From Edaphobacter sp. 4G125 (GTDB lineage Bacteria > Acidobacteriota > Terriglobia > Terriglobales > Acidobacteriaceae): DNA of 64,000 bases. The stretch spans positions 496,001 through 560,000 of the forward strand of contig NZ_CP060393.1 in assembly GCF_014274685.1 (NCBI RefSeq), given 5' to 3'. Position numbers and translations under genes: made by a program. Shown here piece by piece: positions 25,908-34,794 of this stretch (its first letter is position 1; each line of letters begins with the position of its first letter). The notes below the pieces were generated by a model. The model was not told the DNA's origin. It saw only the letters and a list, made by a program, of their open reading frames with translations, and did no database searches.

Positions 25908-27287
25908 CTATTTTCCGATGCAGAAGCTGGAAAAGATCAGGTGCAGGATGTCATCGGCAGTAGTCGCACCCGTTAGGCGGTCCAAGGCAGAGAGCGCCTC
26001 GTAGAGATCCAGCAGGATCATTTCATGCGGAATGCTTGCACGAACTGCGGCGACTGCGTGTTCCAATGCGGCAAGCGTGTCCAGAACCGCTTGTCGTTGC
26101 CGCAGATTTGTAACCAGCGCCGTCTCCTGAGGGGGCGTACCCTTTGTGGCGATTTTAAGAATCGCCTGGCGAAGCTCCGCGATGCCTTCGCCAGTTGTGG
26201 CAGAGGTTCGCACGACGCGCGCTGAGGTTGGCAGAGGGATTTTGATCGCTCCAAGGTCACACTTATTTGCTGCCACCAGCATCGGTCTGTCAGCAATAGA
26301 GGCGATGGTCGCCGTGTCCTCGGGATGAATCTCGGAAGCACCGTCGACAACCATGAGTACAAGGTCAGCCTCGGCGATCGCCTCGCGCGATTTGGTGATT
26401 CCGATCGTTTCGGCCTCGTCGATCGCTTCGCGCAGACCGGCGGTATCGATGAGCTCGGCTGGAATTCCCTCCATCGAAACGCGCTCGGTCACCAGATCCC
26501 GTGTGGTTCCCGGGGTCGCCGTTACGATGGCGCGGTCGCGTTCGACCAGCCGGTTGAAGAGCGAAGATTTGCCGACGTTGGGACGTCCTACAATCGCGAG
26601 TCGTAGCCCATCATGTACCAGCCTGCCATAGCCGAAGCTACGTTCCAGCTCGCGCAGCGGAGATTCGATCAGCTGGAGCCGCGTGATAATTCCCTCTGCG
26701 GCCATGGTTTCAATATCGTCCTCGGCAAAGTCCACGCCTGCCTCAAGACCGGCGATCAGGCCGATGAGCCGCTCCTTGATGGGAGCGACTTTGCGCGATA
26801 GCGCGCCGCCTAACTGCTGGGCTGCGATGCGTGCCTGGTGCAGCGTTGAAGCATCAATCAGATCGCGTACTGCCTCTGCTTGAGTCAGATCCAGACGGCC
26901 TGAGAGGAATGCGCGCTCGGTAAACTCTCCCGGTTGAGCCAGCCGCGCACCCGCTTTTAACGATTGTTCCACCGCGTAGTTCAGCAACACCGGCGAGCCA
27001 TGCATGGCTATCTCGACTACGTCCTCAGCGGTGTACGAATGCGGAGCGGCGAAGAAGGTGACAACGATCTCGTCCAACACATCGCCAGCTAAGTCGATCA
27101 TGTGCCCAAACCGCGCTCTCCCAGCCTCCAAAGGCCGTGCCAGCTGGACCATGCTCTCGGCGATTGTCTGTGCGCGGCTGCCGGAGAGACGTACGATACC
27201 GATTCCGCCCCGACCGGGGGGAGTCGAGATGGCCACAATGGTGTCCTCGAAGAGGCGCCCTGGCGTGTCTGGAGTGTGCTGGTGCAT
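25908..27287 (-). CDS. mnmE: tRNA modification GTPase MnmE
   Basis: The 459-residue protein has all MnmE parts. The N-terminal folate-binding domain (DTIVAISTPPGRGGIGIVR) is followed by helices and an inserted G domain: G1 GRPNVGKS at about 234-241, G2 TPGTTRD, G3 DTAGLRE, G4 NKCD. The C-terminus is CIGK, the catalytic Cys motif. With MnmG it forms the cmnm5U34 modification in certain tRNAs. No mnmG is in the window. It stands alone between sedolisin and GH105 genes. Confidence 0.97.
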   Translation of the reverse strand: MHQHTPDTPGRLFEDTIVAISTPPGRGGIGIVRLSGSRAQTIAESMVQLARPLEAGRARFGHMIDLAGDVLDEIVVTFFAAPHSYTAEDVVEIAMHGSPVLLNYAVEQSLKAGARLAQPGEFTERAFLSGRLDLTQAEAVRDLIDASTLHQARIAAQQLGGALSRKVAPIKERLIGLIAGLEAGVDFAEDDIETMAAEGIITRLQLIESPLRELERSFGYGRLVHDGLRLAIVGRPNVGKSSLFNRLVERDRAIVTATPGTTRDLVTERVSMEGIPAELIDTAGLREAIDEAETIGITKSREAIAEADLVLMVVDGASEIHPEDTATIASIADRPMLVAANKCDLGAIKIPLPTSARVVRTSATTGEGIAELRQAILKIATKGTPPQETALVTNLRQRQAVLDTLAALEHAVAAVRASIPHEMILLDLYEALSALDRLTGATTADDILHLIFSSFCIGK

Positions 27288-27409
27288 AAGGAAAGTATGT
27301 CAGAGCGGAGGTTGATATTTACAAAGTAGTAGGCAGTGGTAGGACATCTTGCATAGAATGGCGACGTCGCCTTTTCCGACAAACCTGCTCAACCAAGATG
27401 AGGTCAAAG

Positions 27410-28495
27410 ATGCGTTTGAATATTGTGCTTACTGGTTGTCTCCTACTTGGCGCCCTCCAGGCCGGCGCACAGGAAAGCTATTTTACTAACTGGCCGGCAG
27501 GGACCAGCCCGCAGGAAGTGGGCAAGCATCTGTCTGACCACTTTGTGGCCAGTCCGCATCAGTACACCAAGACGATTCACTACTCGGAGGTATGCACGTG
27601 GTATGGAGCACTCCGTTATGCCGAGCTGACGCATGACACTGCCCTTCGCGATCAGTTGATCAAGAAATTCGAGCCGCTGATGCCTGGTGGAGCCGAGGCT
27701 GAGCGTCGCCCTGTTCGTCATCACGTTGACGACTCCATCTTTGGCGTTGTGCCGCTGGAGATTGCGCGCGAAACCAAAGATGAGAAGTTCCTCAAGGAAG
27801 GCGTGTGGTGGGCTGACCGTCAATGGGAGAATCCGCAGCCCGATGGTCTTTCGGCCGAAACTCGTTACTGGATCGACGACATGTACATGCTCACCATGTT
27901 GCAGCTGGAGGCTTATCGCGCTACAGGAGATAAAAAATATCTCGATCGCGATGCCAAAGAGATGGTGGCTTATCTTGACAAGTTGCAGCAACCGAACGGT
28001 CTCTTCTATCACGCACCGGACGTGAAGTACTTCTGGGGGCGTGGAGATGGATGGGTTGCGGCTGGCATGGCCGAGATGCTGAGCGAGCTGCCAGAGAACC
28101 ATCCCGATCGCGCCCGCATTATGAAGGGCTACAAGCTTATGATGTCCTCTCTGCTCAAGTACCAAGGCAAAGACGGCATGTGGCGTCAGTTGATCGACAA
28201 GGACGATGCATGGCCGGAGAGTTCCTCGTCAGCTATGTTCGCCTATGGCATGATCATGGGCGTCAAGCATGGCTGGCTCGATGCGAAGACCTATGGCCCG
28301 GCGGCTCGCAAGGCATGGATCGCTGTCGTGGGTTATGTCGATCAGAACTATGACGTGACCCAGGTATGTGAAGGTACAGGCAAGAAGGACTCGCTCGAGT
28401 ACTACTACCAGCGCAAGCGCCGCACGGGAGACTTCCATGGCCAGGCGCCAGTGCTGTGGTCTGCTACGGCACTGTTGCAGGATGGTGTGAAGTAG
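27410..28495 (+). CDS. GH105/GH88 unsaturated glycan hydrolase (YteR-like), secreted
   Basis: The 361-residue product begins MRLNIVLTGCLLLGALQAGA, a signal peptide. The (alpha/alpha)6 barrel is shown by SEVCTWYGALRYAELTHD, then RHHVDDSIFGVVPLEIA, YWIDDMYMLTMLQLEAY (catalytic Asp region) and WGRGDGWVAAGMAEML. This fits unsaturated rhamnogalacturonyl hydrolases, which remove the 4,5-unsaturated uronic acid left by pectin lyases. ATG 27410 has GAGG at correct spacing; ATG 27398 is the alternative. It is divergent from mnmE. No pectin lyase is in view. Confidence 0.88.
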   Translation: MRLNIVLTGCLLLGALQAGAQESYFTNWPAGTSPQEVGKHLSDHFVASPHQYTKTIHYSEVCTWYGALRYAELTHDTALRDQLIKKFEPLMPGGAEAERRPVRHHVDDSIFGVVPLEIARETKDEKFLKEGVWWADRQWENPQPDGLSAETRYWIDDMYMLTMLQLEAYRATGDKKYLDRDAKEMVAYLDKLQQPNGLFYHAPDVKYFWGRGDGWVAAGMAEMLSELPENHPDRARIMKGYKLMMSSLLKYQGKDGMWRQLIDKDDAWPESSSSAMFAYGMIMGVKHGWLDAKTYGPAARKAWIAVVGYVDQNYDVTQVCEGTGKKDSLEYYYQRKRRTGDFHGQAPVLWSATALLQDGVK

Positions 28496-28582
28496 GGCTG
28501 ATTGTTTGTCAGATGATTCATGCCAATCAACACATACGCACTATGCAAATGGTCTTCTCTGCTTTGCTATCATTAACCCGAG

Positions 28583-28694
28583 GCAAAATAAGCAGCCTTG
28601 AGCAACCTCTCCGAGCCTTTGCAAGCTGCTGACAAAGTACTGGGAAGCTCTCGTGGAGAGGGTGAGAAGGCTGCCCCAGCCTAGCGGATTTTGC
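28583..28694 (+). ncRNA. Predicted structured RNA with possible pseudoknot, unknown family
   Basis: Four nested perfect stems can be drawn: P1 28583-28589/28688-28694 (7 bp), P2 28592-28599/28667-28674 (8 bp), P3 28606-28612/28655-28661 (7 bp) and P4 28617-28621/28633-28637 (5 bp). CTGGG at 28640-28644 can pair with CCCAG at 28675-28679, crossing P2 and P3 as a pseudoknot. It lies in a 440-base gap before the first sugar-biosynthesis gene. It resembles a riboswitch or a free small RNA, but I do not recognise a known family. The strand is assumed from the downstream gene. Confidence 0.45.
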
Positions 28695-28789
28695 TTTCGA
28701 AACGGCGTGGATTCAAGAGTGTCATATCTTTCTAGCGCACATGGTTTTGTGGATTGGATCGAATGCGAACAAATGAGAATATTCTTGGT

Positions 28790-28805
28790 GCAGCCATATG
28801 GCTGC
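28790..28805. promoter_or_regulatory. 16-base perfect palindrome, operator candidate
   Basis: GCAGCCATATGGCTGC is fully self-complementary and lies about 130 bases before the epimerase ATG. It could bind a dimeric regulator of the polysaccharide locus. The GCAGCC arm echoes stem P2 of the upstream RNA. Confidence 0.4.
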
Positions 28806-28832
28806 GGGTAATCTCATTCGCGCTGAGGTAAG

Positions 28833-28855
28833 ATCATTCTAAAACACAGAATGAT
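28833..28855. promoter_or_regulatory. Inverted repeat with 8-base arms (operator or hairpin)
   Basis: ATCATTCT and AGAATGAT face each other across 7 bases, about 80 bases before the epimerase start. There is no T-run, so it is more likely a protein site or leader hairpin than a terminator. Confidence 0.4.
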
Positions 28856-28936
28856 TGCGTTGTGTGATTTGCTGGGGGCTTGTTACAACACATCGAATGC
28901 TTTCACACTTTGCATGTTTCGAGGAGAGATTGGTTC

Positions 28937-29956
28937 ATGGAAGGTAGACCTACATCTTTGGTAACTGGTGGTGCCGGATTTATCGGGTCGCACGTTGCCG
29001 ACCATCTAGTCCAAATGGGACATGATGTCGTGGTGCTTGATGACTTAACAGGAGGCTTTCGTGAAAATGTGTCTTCGGCAAGTCAATTTGTTGAAGGTTC
29101 GATCCTCGATCACGATCTAATAGATCGTCTTTTCGAGAAGCATTCTTTTGACTACGTTTACCACATGGCGGCCTACGCGGCCGAAGGGTTGAGTCATTTC
29201 ATCAAAAGATTCAATTACAACAACAACCTCATCGGCTCCGTAAACCTGATTAATGCCTCGATCAACCACAGCGTAAAGCGCTTCGTCTTTGCCTCATCGA
29301 TTGCAGTCTATGGTGCGGGGCAGAGTCCAATGAGCGAGGATATGATGCCGGTGCCTGAAGATTCCTACGGAATTTCCAAGCTGGCCGTGGAACAGGAACT
29401 GCGTGTGAGCCATGACATGTTTGGTCTCGATTATGTTATTTTTCGGCCTCACAATGTATACGGAGAGCGGCAGAATATTGGCGACCGGTATCGCAATGTC
29501 GTTGGAATCTTTATGAACCAACTTCTCCGTGGTGAGCCCATGACGATTTTTGGGGACGGGACGCAGCAACGTGCATTCACGCACATTGATGATGTCGCAC
29601 CGATCATCGCCGCATCCGTCGATTTCCCAGCAGCGCGCAACCAGATATTCAATGTTGGTGCCGACGTGCCGTATACCGTCAACGAACTTGCGGAAGTGGT
29701 TGCACAGGCAATGGGAAAGCCTTGCGATATCAACTATCTTGACGCTCGCAATGAAGTTAAGATTGCATTCTCCGATCACTCGAAGGCGGAACAGATGTTC
29801 GGTAAGCGCTCCAAGACTACATTGTTGGAAGGTGTGCGCTCCATGGCCGAATGGGTACGTGAGCATGGCGCTCGGGAAAGCAACATTTTCGAGGGAATCG
29901 AAGTGACCAGGAAAATGCCGGCAAGCTGGGCTAAGGTTGCTTCAGTTAAGGTTTGA
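28937..29956 (+). CDS. NAD-dependent epimerase/dehydratase (UDP-glucose 4-epimerase-like)
   Basis: The 339-residue extended SDR enzyme starts at ATG 28937 after GAGGAGAG. The Rossmann motif is [20 protein letters not shown] near the N-terminus, the catalytic YGISK (Tyr-x3-Lys) is at about 150, and FRPHNVYGERQNIGD matches the sugar-nucleotide epimerase pattern. The substrate is a nucleotide sugar, probably UDP-hexose; which epimer is made cannot be read. It is the first gene of the polysaccharide locus, with a GT2 gene 19 bases downstream. Confidence 0.88.
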   Translation: MEGRPTSLVTGGAGFIGSHVADHLVQMGHDVVVLDDLTGGFRENVSSASQFVEGSILDHDLIDRLFEKHSFDYVYHMAAYAAEGLSHFIKRFNYNNNLIGSVNLINASINHSVKRFVFASSIAVYGAGQSPMSEDMMPVPEDSYGISKLAVEQELRVSHDMFGLDYVIFRPHNVYGERQNIGDRYRNVVGIFMNQLLRGEPMTIFGDGTQQRAFTHIDDVAPIIAASVDFPAARNQIFNVGADVPYTVNELAEVVAQAMGKPCDINYLDARNEVKIAFSDHSKAEQMFGKRSKTTLLEGVRSMAEWVREHGARESNIFEGIEVTRKMPASWAKVASVKV

Positions 29957-29975
29957 AGCCAAGGGAGCTGATCCG

Positions 29976-30896
29976 ATGGTTGATTGTTCCATCTCGATTC
30001 TGACGAAGAATGAAGGTCCAAATATCGGGCCTTGTCTAGAGGCGGTCTTTTCTCAGAAAGGCGTTGGCGAGTTCGAGGTTCTTTTAGTGGACTCCGGCTC
30101 AACCGATGACACTCTAAAGATCGCAAGCCAATTCCCTATTCGGATTGAGCAGATTCGCCCGGAAGAGTTTCACCACGCACGTACCCGAAACTTTGCCGCG
30201 AATCTGGGAACTGGCAGGATCATCGTAAACCTTTCGGGCGATGCGCTTCCTGCATCGGACTTCTGGCTTAAAGAACTGCTGGACAATTTCAACGATCCAG
30301 GCGTGGGGGCCGTCTACGGTCGTCAGCTGCCCAAGCCGGGCTCTCCGACAGAGCGGCATGATACATACGACAGGATTTACGGCGATAAGAAGATTGTGAA
30401 GGACCCGGCTCATCGCAATGAGGTGGGCTACCGGTTCTATCATTTTTCTGATGTTAATTCGGCGCTTCGTCGAAGCATGTGGGAGAAGATTCCCTATCCG
30501 GAAGAGTTCAAGACGTTTGAGGACTTAGCCATTGCCAAGCGCATTCTGGATGCTGGCTGGAAGATTGTGTACGAGCCTAATGCGCCGGTCTATCATTCAC
30601 ACCATTACACTTCGGCGCAGTTGGTCAAACGATATTTTGATATTGGCTACACACTCAAGCAATTGGGAATCTGGGAGGCTTCGGGGACCCGATCCTCCTT
30701 GCTGCAGGATTTGGGTAAATTGCTGTCAAAGCAGCTTGGCCATCGCAAGGCAGCGGATTCCGTCCGCCGGGCTCCTGGGGACGTGGGACGAAGTCTCGCC
30801 AAAAGCGCAGGGCTTCTCCTTGGACTCAATCAGCGGTTTCTGCCGATGGCCCTGAAGCGCCGCTTGAGCTCTTATCGGGTGTACGACACTCTGTAA
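29976..30896 (+). CDS. Glycosyltransferase family 2
   Basis: The 306-residue cytoplasmic enzyme has a GT-A fold. SISILTKNEGPNIGPCLEAV is the nucleotide-binding start, VDSGSTDDTLKIA the usual second motif, and VYGRQLPKP with FEDLAIAKRILDAGWKI the acceptor/base region, in the pattern of rhamnosyltransferases. Start ATG 29976 has GGAG upstream; the frame from 29937 overlaps the previous gene. The dTDP-rhamnose genes nearby agree with a rhamnosyl donor, as inference. Confidence 0.9.
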   Translation: MVDCSISILTKNEGPNIGPCLEAVFSQKGVGEFEVLLVDSGSTDDTLKIASQFPIRIEQIRPEEFHHARTRNFAANLGTGRIIVNLSGDALPASDFWLKELLDNFNDPGVGAVYGRQLPKPGSPTERHDTYDRIYGDKKIVKDPAHRNEVGYRFYHFSDVNSALRRSMWEKIPYPEEFKTFEDLAIAKRILDAGWKIVYEPNAPVYHSHHYTSAQLVKRYFDIGYTLKQLGIWEASGTRSSLLQDLGKLLSKQLGHRKAADSVRRAPGDVGRSLAKSAGLLLGLNQRFLPMALKRRLSSYRVYDTL

Positions 30897-31461
30897 CTCC
30901 GCGACGATTCCATCCTCGGATTTAACGCTCAAGATCCTGATATACAGGCGCTATGCCGACAATCGAGTCTCTGCCAGCCGCGTTTTGTAGGTGCCACCTA
31001 TTTGACGGAGGTTCGCTGAATTCAGATATCTTTCGGGGATTGTAGGGATTGTACTGGAGTGGCGTTGGTGTCCTTGGACGAATGATTGATGTGGCTCCGG
31101 GAATTCTCAGACATGCCGAAGCGAATTGGTGTGGGGCAAGAACCTGCGATGGCGTGGTTGTCGCGATTAGAGGCGGAGGCTCGATGCTGTACTTTGAGCT
31201 TCGTGATTATCGGCACAAACCGGAATTCCTGTGGGTTGAGGAGCAATGGAATGAGTTGTGGAAGTGTGCTCGAGCAGGATGAGAGTTAAAGGCTAAATAC
31301 GGGATTCCTCCACCTCATTACCACCTACGATCCGAATGATATTACAGGGCGAATCTCCGATGCTGGTGCGGTAGTCTTGATAAGACGCTCATCGAGGAGC
31401 GATGGAGATGAGGGTTCAGGCGAACGGTGCCTGGCGTTCGGGAAGAGGAGATGATTCAGGC
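30897..31461. other. 565-base gap between GT2 and rfbB with only a doubtful ORF
   Basis: No clear gene, hairpin terminator or known repeat is seen. A weak 66-codon frame (31082-31282) is listed separately. The stretch may be decayed coding DNA or a promoter region for the rfb operon. Confidence 0.4.
31082..31282 (+). CDS. Doubtful small ORF
   Basis: It encodes 66 residues from ATG 31082, with a coding-like second half (GGGSMLYFELRDYRHKPEFL, then WVEEQWNELWKCARAG). The first half is less convincing and no good ribosome site is seen. Frames on the other strand overlap it. It may be the remnant of a longer gene. Confidence 0.2.
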   Translation: MIDVAPGILRHAEANWCGARTCDGVVVAIRGGGSMLYFELRDYRHKPEFLWVEEQWNELWKCARAG

Positions 31462-32580
31462 ATGGAAACGAAGCAAAAAGATGCTGGCACACCGATTCTT
31501 GTGACTGGCGGCGCCGGATTTATTGGCTCGAACTTTGTGCTGGAATGGCTGGCCGCAGGTAAGGGTCCAGTGGTGAATCTCGATAAGCTAACGTATGCGG
31601 GCAATCACGAGAATCTGGTTACTGTGGAAGAGAGCCCGGCATACACTTTCATTCATGGCGACATCTGCGATGCTGCATTGGTTAAGGGGCTTCTGGAGAA
31701 GCACCGGCCGCGTGCGGTGGTTCACTTTGCGGCGGAGAGCCATGTGGACCGTTCCATTCATGGGCCAGAGGCGTTTCTGAGGACGAATATCGACGGTACC
31801 TTTACTCTGCTACAGGCGGCGCGGGCGTACTTCGGATCGCTAACGGGTGAGGAGCGAGACGGCTTCCGATTTTTGCATGTCTCGACCGATGAGGTTTACG
31901 GCACATTGGAACCGGAAGATCCGGCTTTTCATGAGGAGACACCGTATGCTCCAAACTCGCCTTATGCTGCTTCGAAGGCGGCGAGCGATCATCTTGTGCG
32001 GGCTTGGGTGCATACCTATGGGCTTCCGGCGATGATTACGAATTGTTCGAACAACTATGGGCCGTATCAGTTTCCGGAGAAGCTGATTCCGCTGATGATC
32101 GCGAATGCTCGTAAGGGCAAGCCTCTGCCGGTGTACGGTGATGGCCAGCAGGTGCGTGACTGGCTTTACGTGACAGATCATTGCCGTGCGCTGATGACGG
32201 TGCTGGAACGCGGCCAAGTGGGCGAGACCTACAATGTGGGCGGAGGAAATCAGCGCAGCAACCTTGAGGTGGTGACAACGCTTTGTGCATTACTGGATGA
32301 ACTTTCGCCGGAGTCGCCACTCAAACCACATAAACAGCTGATCACGTACGTGGCAGACCGGCCAGGACATGATCGAAGATACGCGATCGATGCGCGGAAG
32401 CTCGAGGGTGAACTGGGGTGGAGAGCACAGGAGAGCTTTGAGACCGGCCTGCGCAAGACAGTGGAGTGGTATCTGGCGAATACAGCCTGGGTGGGGAGCG
32501 TGACCAGCGGAGCGTATCAGCAGTGGGTGAAACAGAACTATGGCACACGTGAAGGGATTGCTGCGGAGGAGACGCGATGA
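31462..32580 (+). CDS. rfbB: dTDP-glucose 4,6-dehydratase
   Basis: The 372-residue enzyme makes dTDP-4-keto-6-deoxyglucose, the second step toward dTDP-L-rhamnose. [20 protein letters not shown] is the NAD site, STDEVYGTL the Thr-Asp-Glu active site and [15 protein letters not shown] the Tyr-x3-Lys. ATG 31462 with AGGAG 11 bases upstream gives the usual RmlB beginning; ATGs 31402 and 31408 would extend it. The stop overlaps the rfbA start (ATGA). The order here is rfbB, rfbA, rfbD, with rfbC apart. Confidence 0.95.
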   Translation: METKQKDAGTPILVTGGAGFIGSNFVLEWLAAGKGPVVNLDKLTYAGNHENLVTVEESPAYTFIHGDICDAALVKGLLEKHRPRAVVHFAAESHVDRSIHGPEAFLRTNIDGTFTLLQAARAYFGSLTGEERDGFRFLHVSTDEVYGTLEPEDPAFHEETPYAPNSPYAASKAASDHLVRAWVHTYGLPAMITNCSNNYGPYQFPEKLIPLMIANARKGKPLPVYGDGQQVRDWLYVTDHCRALMTVLERGQVGETYNVGGGNQRSNLEVVTTLCALLDELSPESPLKPHKQLITYVADRPGHDRRYAIDARKLEGELGWRAQESFETGLRKTVEWYLANTAWVGSVTSGAYQQWVKQNYGTREGIAAEETR

Positions 32581-33452
32581 AGGGGATTATTCTCGCGGGC
32601 GGCTCGGGAACGCGGTTGCACCCTGTGACGCAGGCTGTTTCGAAGCAGTTGTTGCCGGTGTATGACAAACCGATGATCTATTACCCGCTTTCGGTGCTGC
32701 TGCTGGCAGGGATTCGCGAGATTCTGATCATCTCAACCCCACAGGACACCCCGCGATTTGAGCAGCTTCTGGGATCGGGAGAGCAGTGGGGGATTCACCT
32801 GGAGTATGCGGTTCAACCTTCTCCGGATGGACTGGCTCAGGCGTTTTTGATCGGCAAGAAATTTATCGCAGGAGAACCGTGTTGCCTAGCGTTGGGCGAC
32901 AACATTTTCTACGGACACGACATGGTGAAGACGCTGCAATCAGCAGCAGCGAGCAAGAATGGTGCTACAGTGTTTGCCTATCCTGTGCTCGACCCAGAGC
33001 GCTATGGTGTGGTGGAGTTCGACGCGAATCGTAAGGCAATCTCGATTGAGGAGAAGCCTGCGAAACCGAAGTCTCGGTATGCGGTGACGGGAATCTACTT
33101 TTATGATTCGCAGGTAGTGGGGATTGCAGAGGGGCTGAAGCCCTCTCCGCGCGGCGAACTGGAGATTACGGATGTGAACCGTTGGTATCTGGAGCGCGGG
33201 CAACTGAAGACCGAAGTGCTGGGTCGCGGCATGGCATGGCTTGATACAGGTACACACGACTCGCTGCTCGAAGCGGCGACATTTATCCAGACAATCGAGA
33301 AGCGCCAGGGGTTGAAGGTGGCGTGCTTGGAGGAGATTGTTTATCGGTTGGGATATATCGATGAAACGCAGCTCAGCTCGTTGGCGAATGTGATGGGGAA
33401 GAGCAGCTATGGGCAATACCTGACGAGGCTGCTCTCGGAGCCGGTGTACTGA
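32577..33452 (+). CDS. rfbA: Glucose-1-phosphate thymidylyltransferase
   Basis: The 291-residue protein has the RmlA signature [11 protein letters not shown] at the N-terminus, [23 protein letters not shown], and [13 protein letters not shown] near the C-terminus. It makes dTDP-glucose from dTTP and glucose-1-phosphate and is normally feedback-inhibited by dTDP-rhamnose (family knowledge). The start codon overlaps the rfbB stop. Confidence 0.96.
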   Translation: MKGIILAGGSGTRLHPVTQAVSKQLLPVYDKPMIYYPLSVLLLAGIREILIISTPQDTPRFEQLLGSGEQWGIHLEYAVQPSPDGLAQAFLIGKKFIAGEPCCLALGDNIFYGHDMVKTLQSAAASKNGATVFAYPVLDPERYGVVEFDANRKAISIEEKPAKPKSRYAVTGIYFYDSQVVGIAEGLKPSPRGELEITDVNRWYLERGQLKTEVLGRGMAWLDTGTHDSLLEAATFIQTIEKRQGLKVACLEEIVYRLGYIDETQLSSLANVMGKSSYGQYLTRLLSEPVY

Positions 33453-33454
33453 GG

Positions 33455-34360
33455 ATGAGTGGACGGATTCTGCTGACAGGAGTGACGGGGCAGGTGGGGA
33501 GTGAGCTTGTCCGGATGCTGGCGCATCTGGGCGAGATTATTGCCCCTGGGCGAGTCGAATTGGATCTGGCGAATACAGCCTCACTACGTGAGAGGATTCG
33601 CGCAGTTCGCCCGAGGTGGATTGTGAATCCCGCGGCATATACCGCAGTAGACAAGGCAGAGAGTGAGCCAGAGCTGGCCTATGCGATTAACACTAAGGCT
33701 GTACAGGCAATAGGCGAGGAGGCTCGCGAGATCGGCGCGGGAGTGATTCACTTTTCGACCGATTATGTTTTTGCAGGCACCGGAACTGCGCCCTATGTAG
33801 AGACGGATACCACCGGGCCGGTAAGTGTCTATGGCGCGAGCAAGCTGGCAGGAGAGCAGGAGCTCGCCGCGACGGACGCAGGGTACATGATCTTTCGCAC
33901 CAGCTGGGTCTATGGATCAACGGGGAAAAACTTTCTGCGGACGATTCTGAAGGCAGCACGCGAGCGAGACAGACTGCGAGTGGTGGCGGATCAGCACGGT
34001 GCTCCGACATGGAGCCGCGATCTGGCGCGGATGACGGCGCGGGTGATCGAGCGAGTGGAGAACCAGGCAGCGCAAAAGGGATGGGATAAGGCATTGCGGG
34101 AGTTCAGCGGAATCTATCATGCTGCGGGCACAGGAGAAACGACGTGGTTGGGATTTGCTGAGGAGGCGATCCGAAGAGAGCGAAAGCGTGATTCGGAAGC
34201 GAAGCTGGCTGAGTTGGATGCAATTTCGACGGCAGAGTATTCAACTCCAGCAAAACGACCCGCGAACTCGCGTCTGAATTGCGAAAAACTGGCGGAGAGA
34301 TTTGGTTGGAAAATGATGGATTGGCGGGACTCCCTGGGCGAGGTGATGAAGGAGCTATGA
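33455..34360 (+). CDS. rfbD: dTDP-4-dehydrorhamnose reductase
   Basis: The 301-residue enzyme completes dTDP-L-rhamnose. GRILLTGVTGQVGSEL is the NADPH-binding motif, NPAAYTAVDKAE the family segment, FSTDYVFAG and YGASKLAGEQE the catalytic Tyr-x3-Lys part. It follows rfbA by two bases and its stop overlaps the start of the VOC gene (ATGA). Confidence 0.95.
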   Translation: MSGRILLTGVTGQVGSELVRMLAHLGEIIAPGRVELDLANTASLRERIRAVRPRWIVNPAAYTAVDKAESEPELAYAINTKAVQAIGEEAREIGAGVIHFSTDYVFAGTGTAPYVETDTTGPVSVYGASKLAGEQELAATDAGYMIFRTSWVYGSTGKNFLRTILKAARERDRLRVVADQHGAPTWSRDLARMTARVIERVENQAAQKGWDKALREFSGIYHAAGTGETTWLGFAEEAIRRERKRDSEAKLAELDAISTAEYSTPAKRPANSRLNCEKLAERFGWKMMDWRDSLGEVMKEL

Positions 34361-34794
34361 GCGAGTTGCAGTTTGACCACATCGGCCTGGTGGTGAGTGA
34401 TATGGCTGAGGGCAGGGAGTTCCTAGAAAGCATGTTTGGCCTCGACCGCTGGACAGAGGTCTTCGAGGACCCCGGTATTGGAGTTTATGTGCAGTTTGGG
34501 CGCACGGAAGAGGGGCCATGCTATGAGCTGATTGCTCCATTCGGAGAGGCCAGTCCGGTGGCAACGGCACTGAAGCGAGGGGTCAACATCCTGAACCATG
34601 TGGCTTATCTGACAGCTAACCTGGATAAAGATGCGAAGCGGTTGGAGGGGCAGGGCTCGATCATGGCGGGACCTCCGAAGCCTGCGGTGGCGTATGAGGG
34701 GGCGAGGGTCCAGTTCTGGATTACTCCGCAACGATTCATGGTGGAGCTGATTGAGGCTCCTGGACACCAGCACAGTTACAGGAAGCTTGGATGA
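34357..34794 (+). CDS. VOC family protein (methylmalonyl-CoA epimerase-like) in the rfb operon
   Basis: The 145-residue protein begins MSELQFDHIGLVVSDMAEGR, a VOC strand with its first metal His. GRTEEGPCYELIAPFGEASP and LNHVAYLTANLDKDAKRLEG follow, and it ends FMVELIEAPGHQHSY. The pattern resembles methylmalonyl-CoA epimerase, but the context is a polysaccharide operon. It overlaps rfbD and the HAD gene by four bases at each end, so the three are surely co-translated. A sugar-related isomerase or lactonase role is possible, as inference. Confidence 0.85.
   Translation: MSELQFDHIGLVVSDMAEGREFLESMFGLDRWTEVFEDPGIGVYVQFGRTEEGPCYELIAPFGEASPVATALKRGVNILNHVAYLTANLDKDAKRLEGQGSIMAGPPKPAVAYEGARVQFWITPQRFMVELIEAPGHQHSYRKLG

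Noticed and set aside
28583..28694. c-di-GMP, cobalamin, SAM or SRP RNA as the identity of the structured RNA
   Set aside because: None of the conserved core strings of those families that I can recall is present at the right places.
31022..31246. - strand ORF of 74 codons upstream of rfbB
   Set aside because: No motif or ribosome site, and it overlaps an equally weak frame on the + strand.
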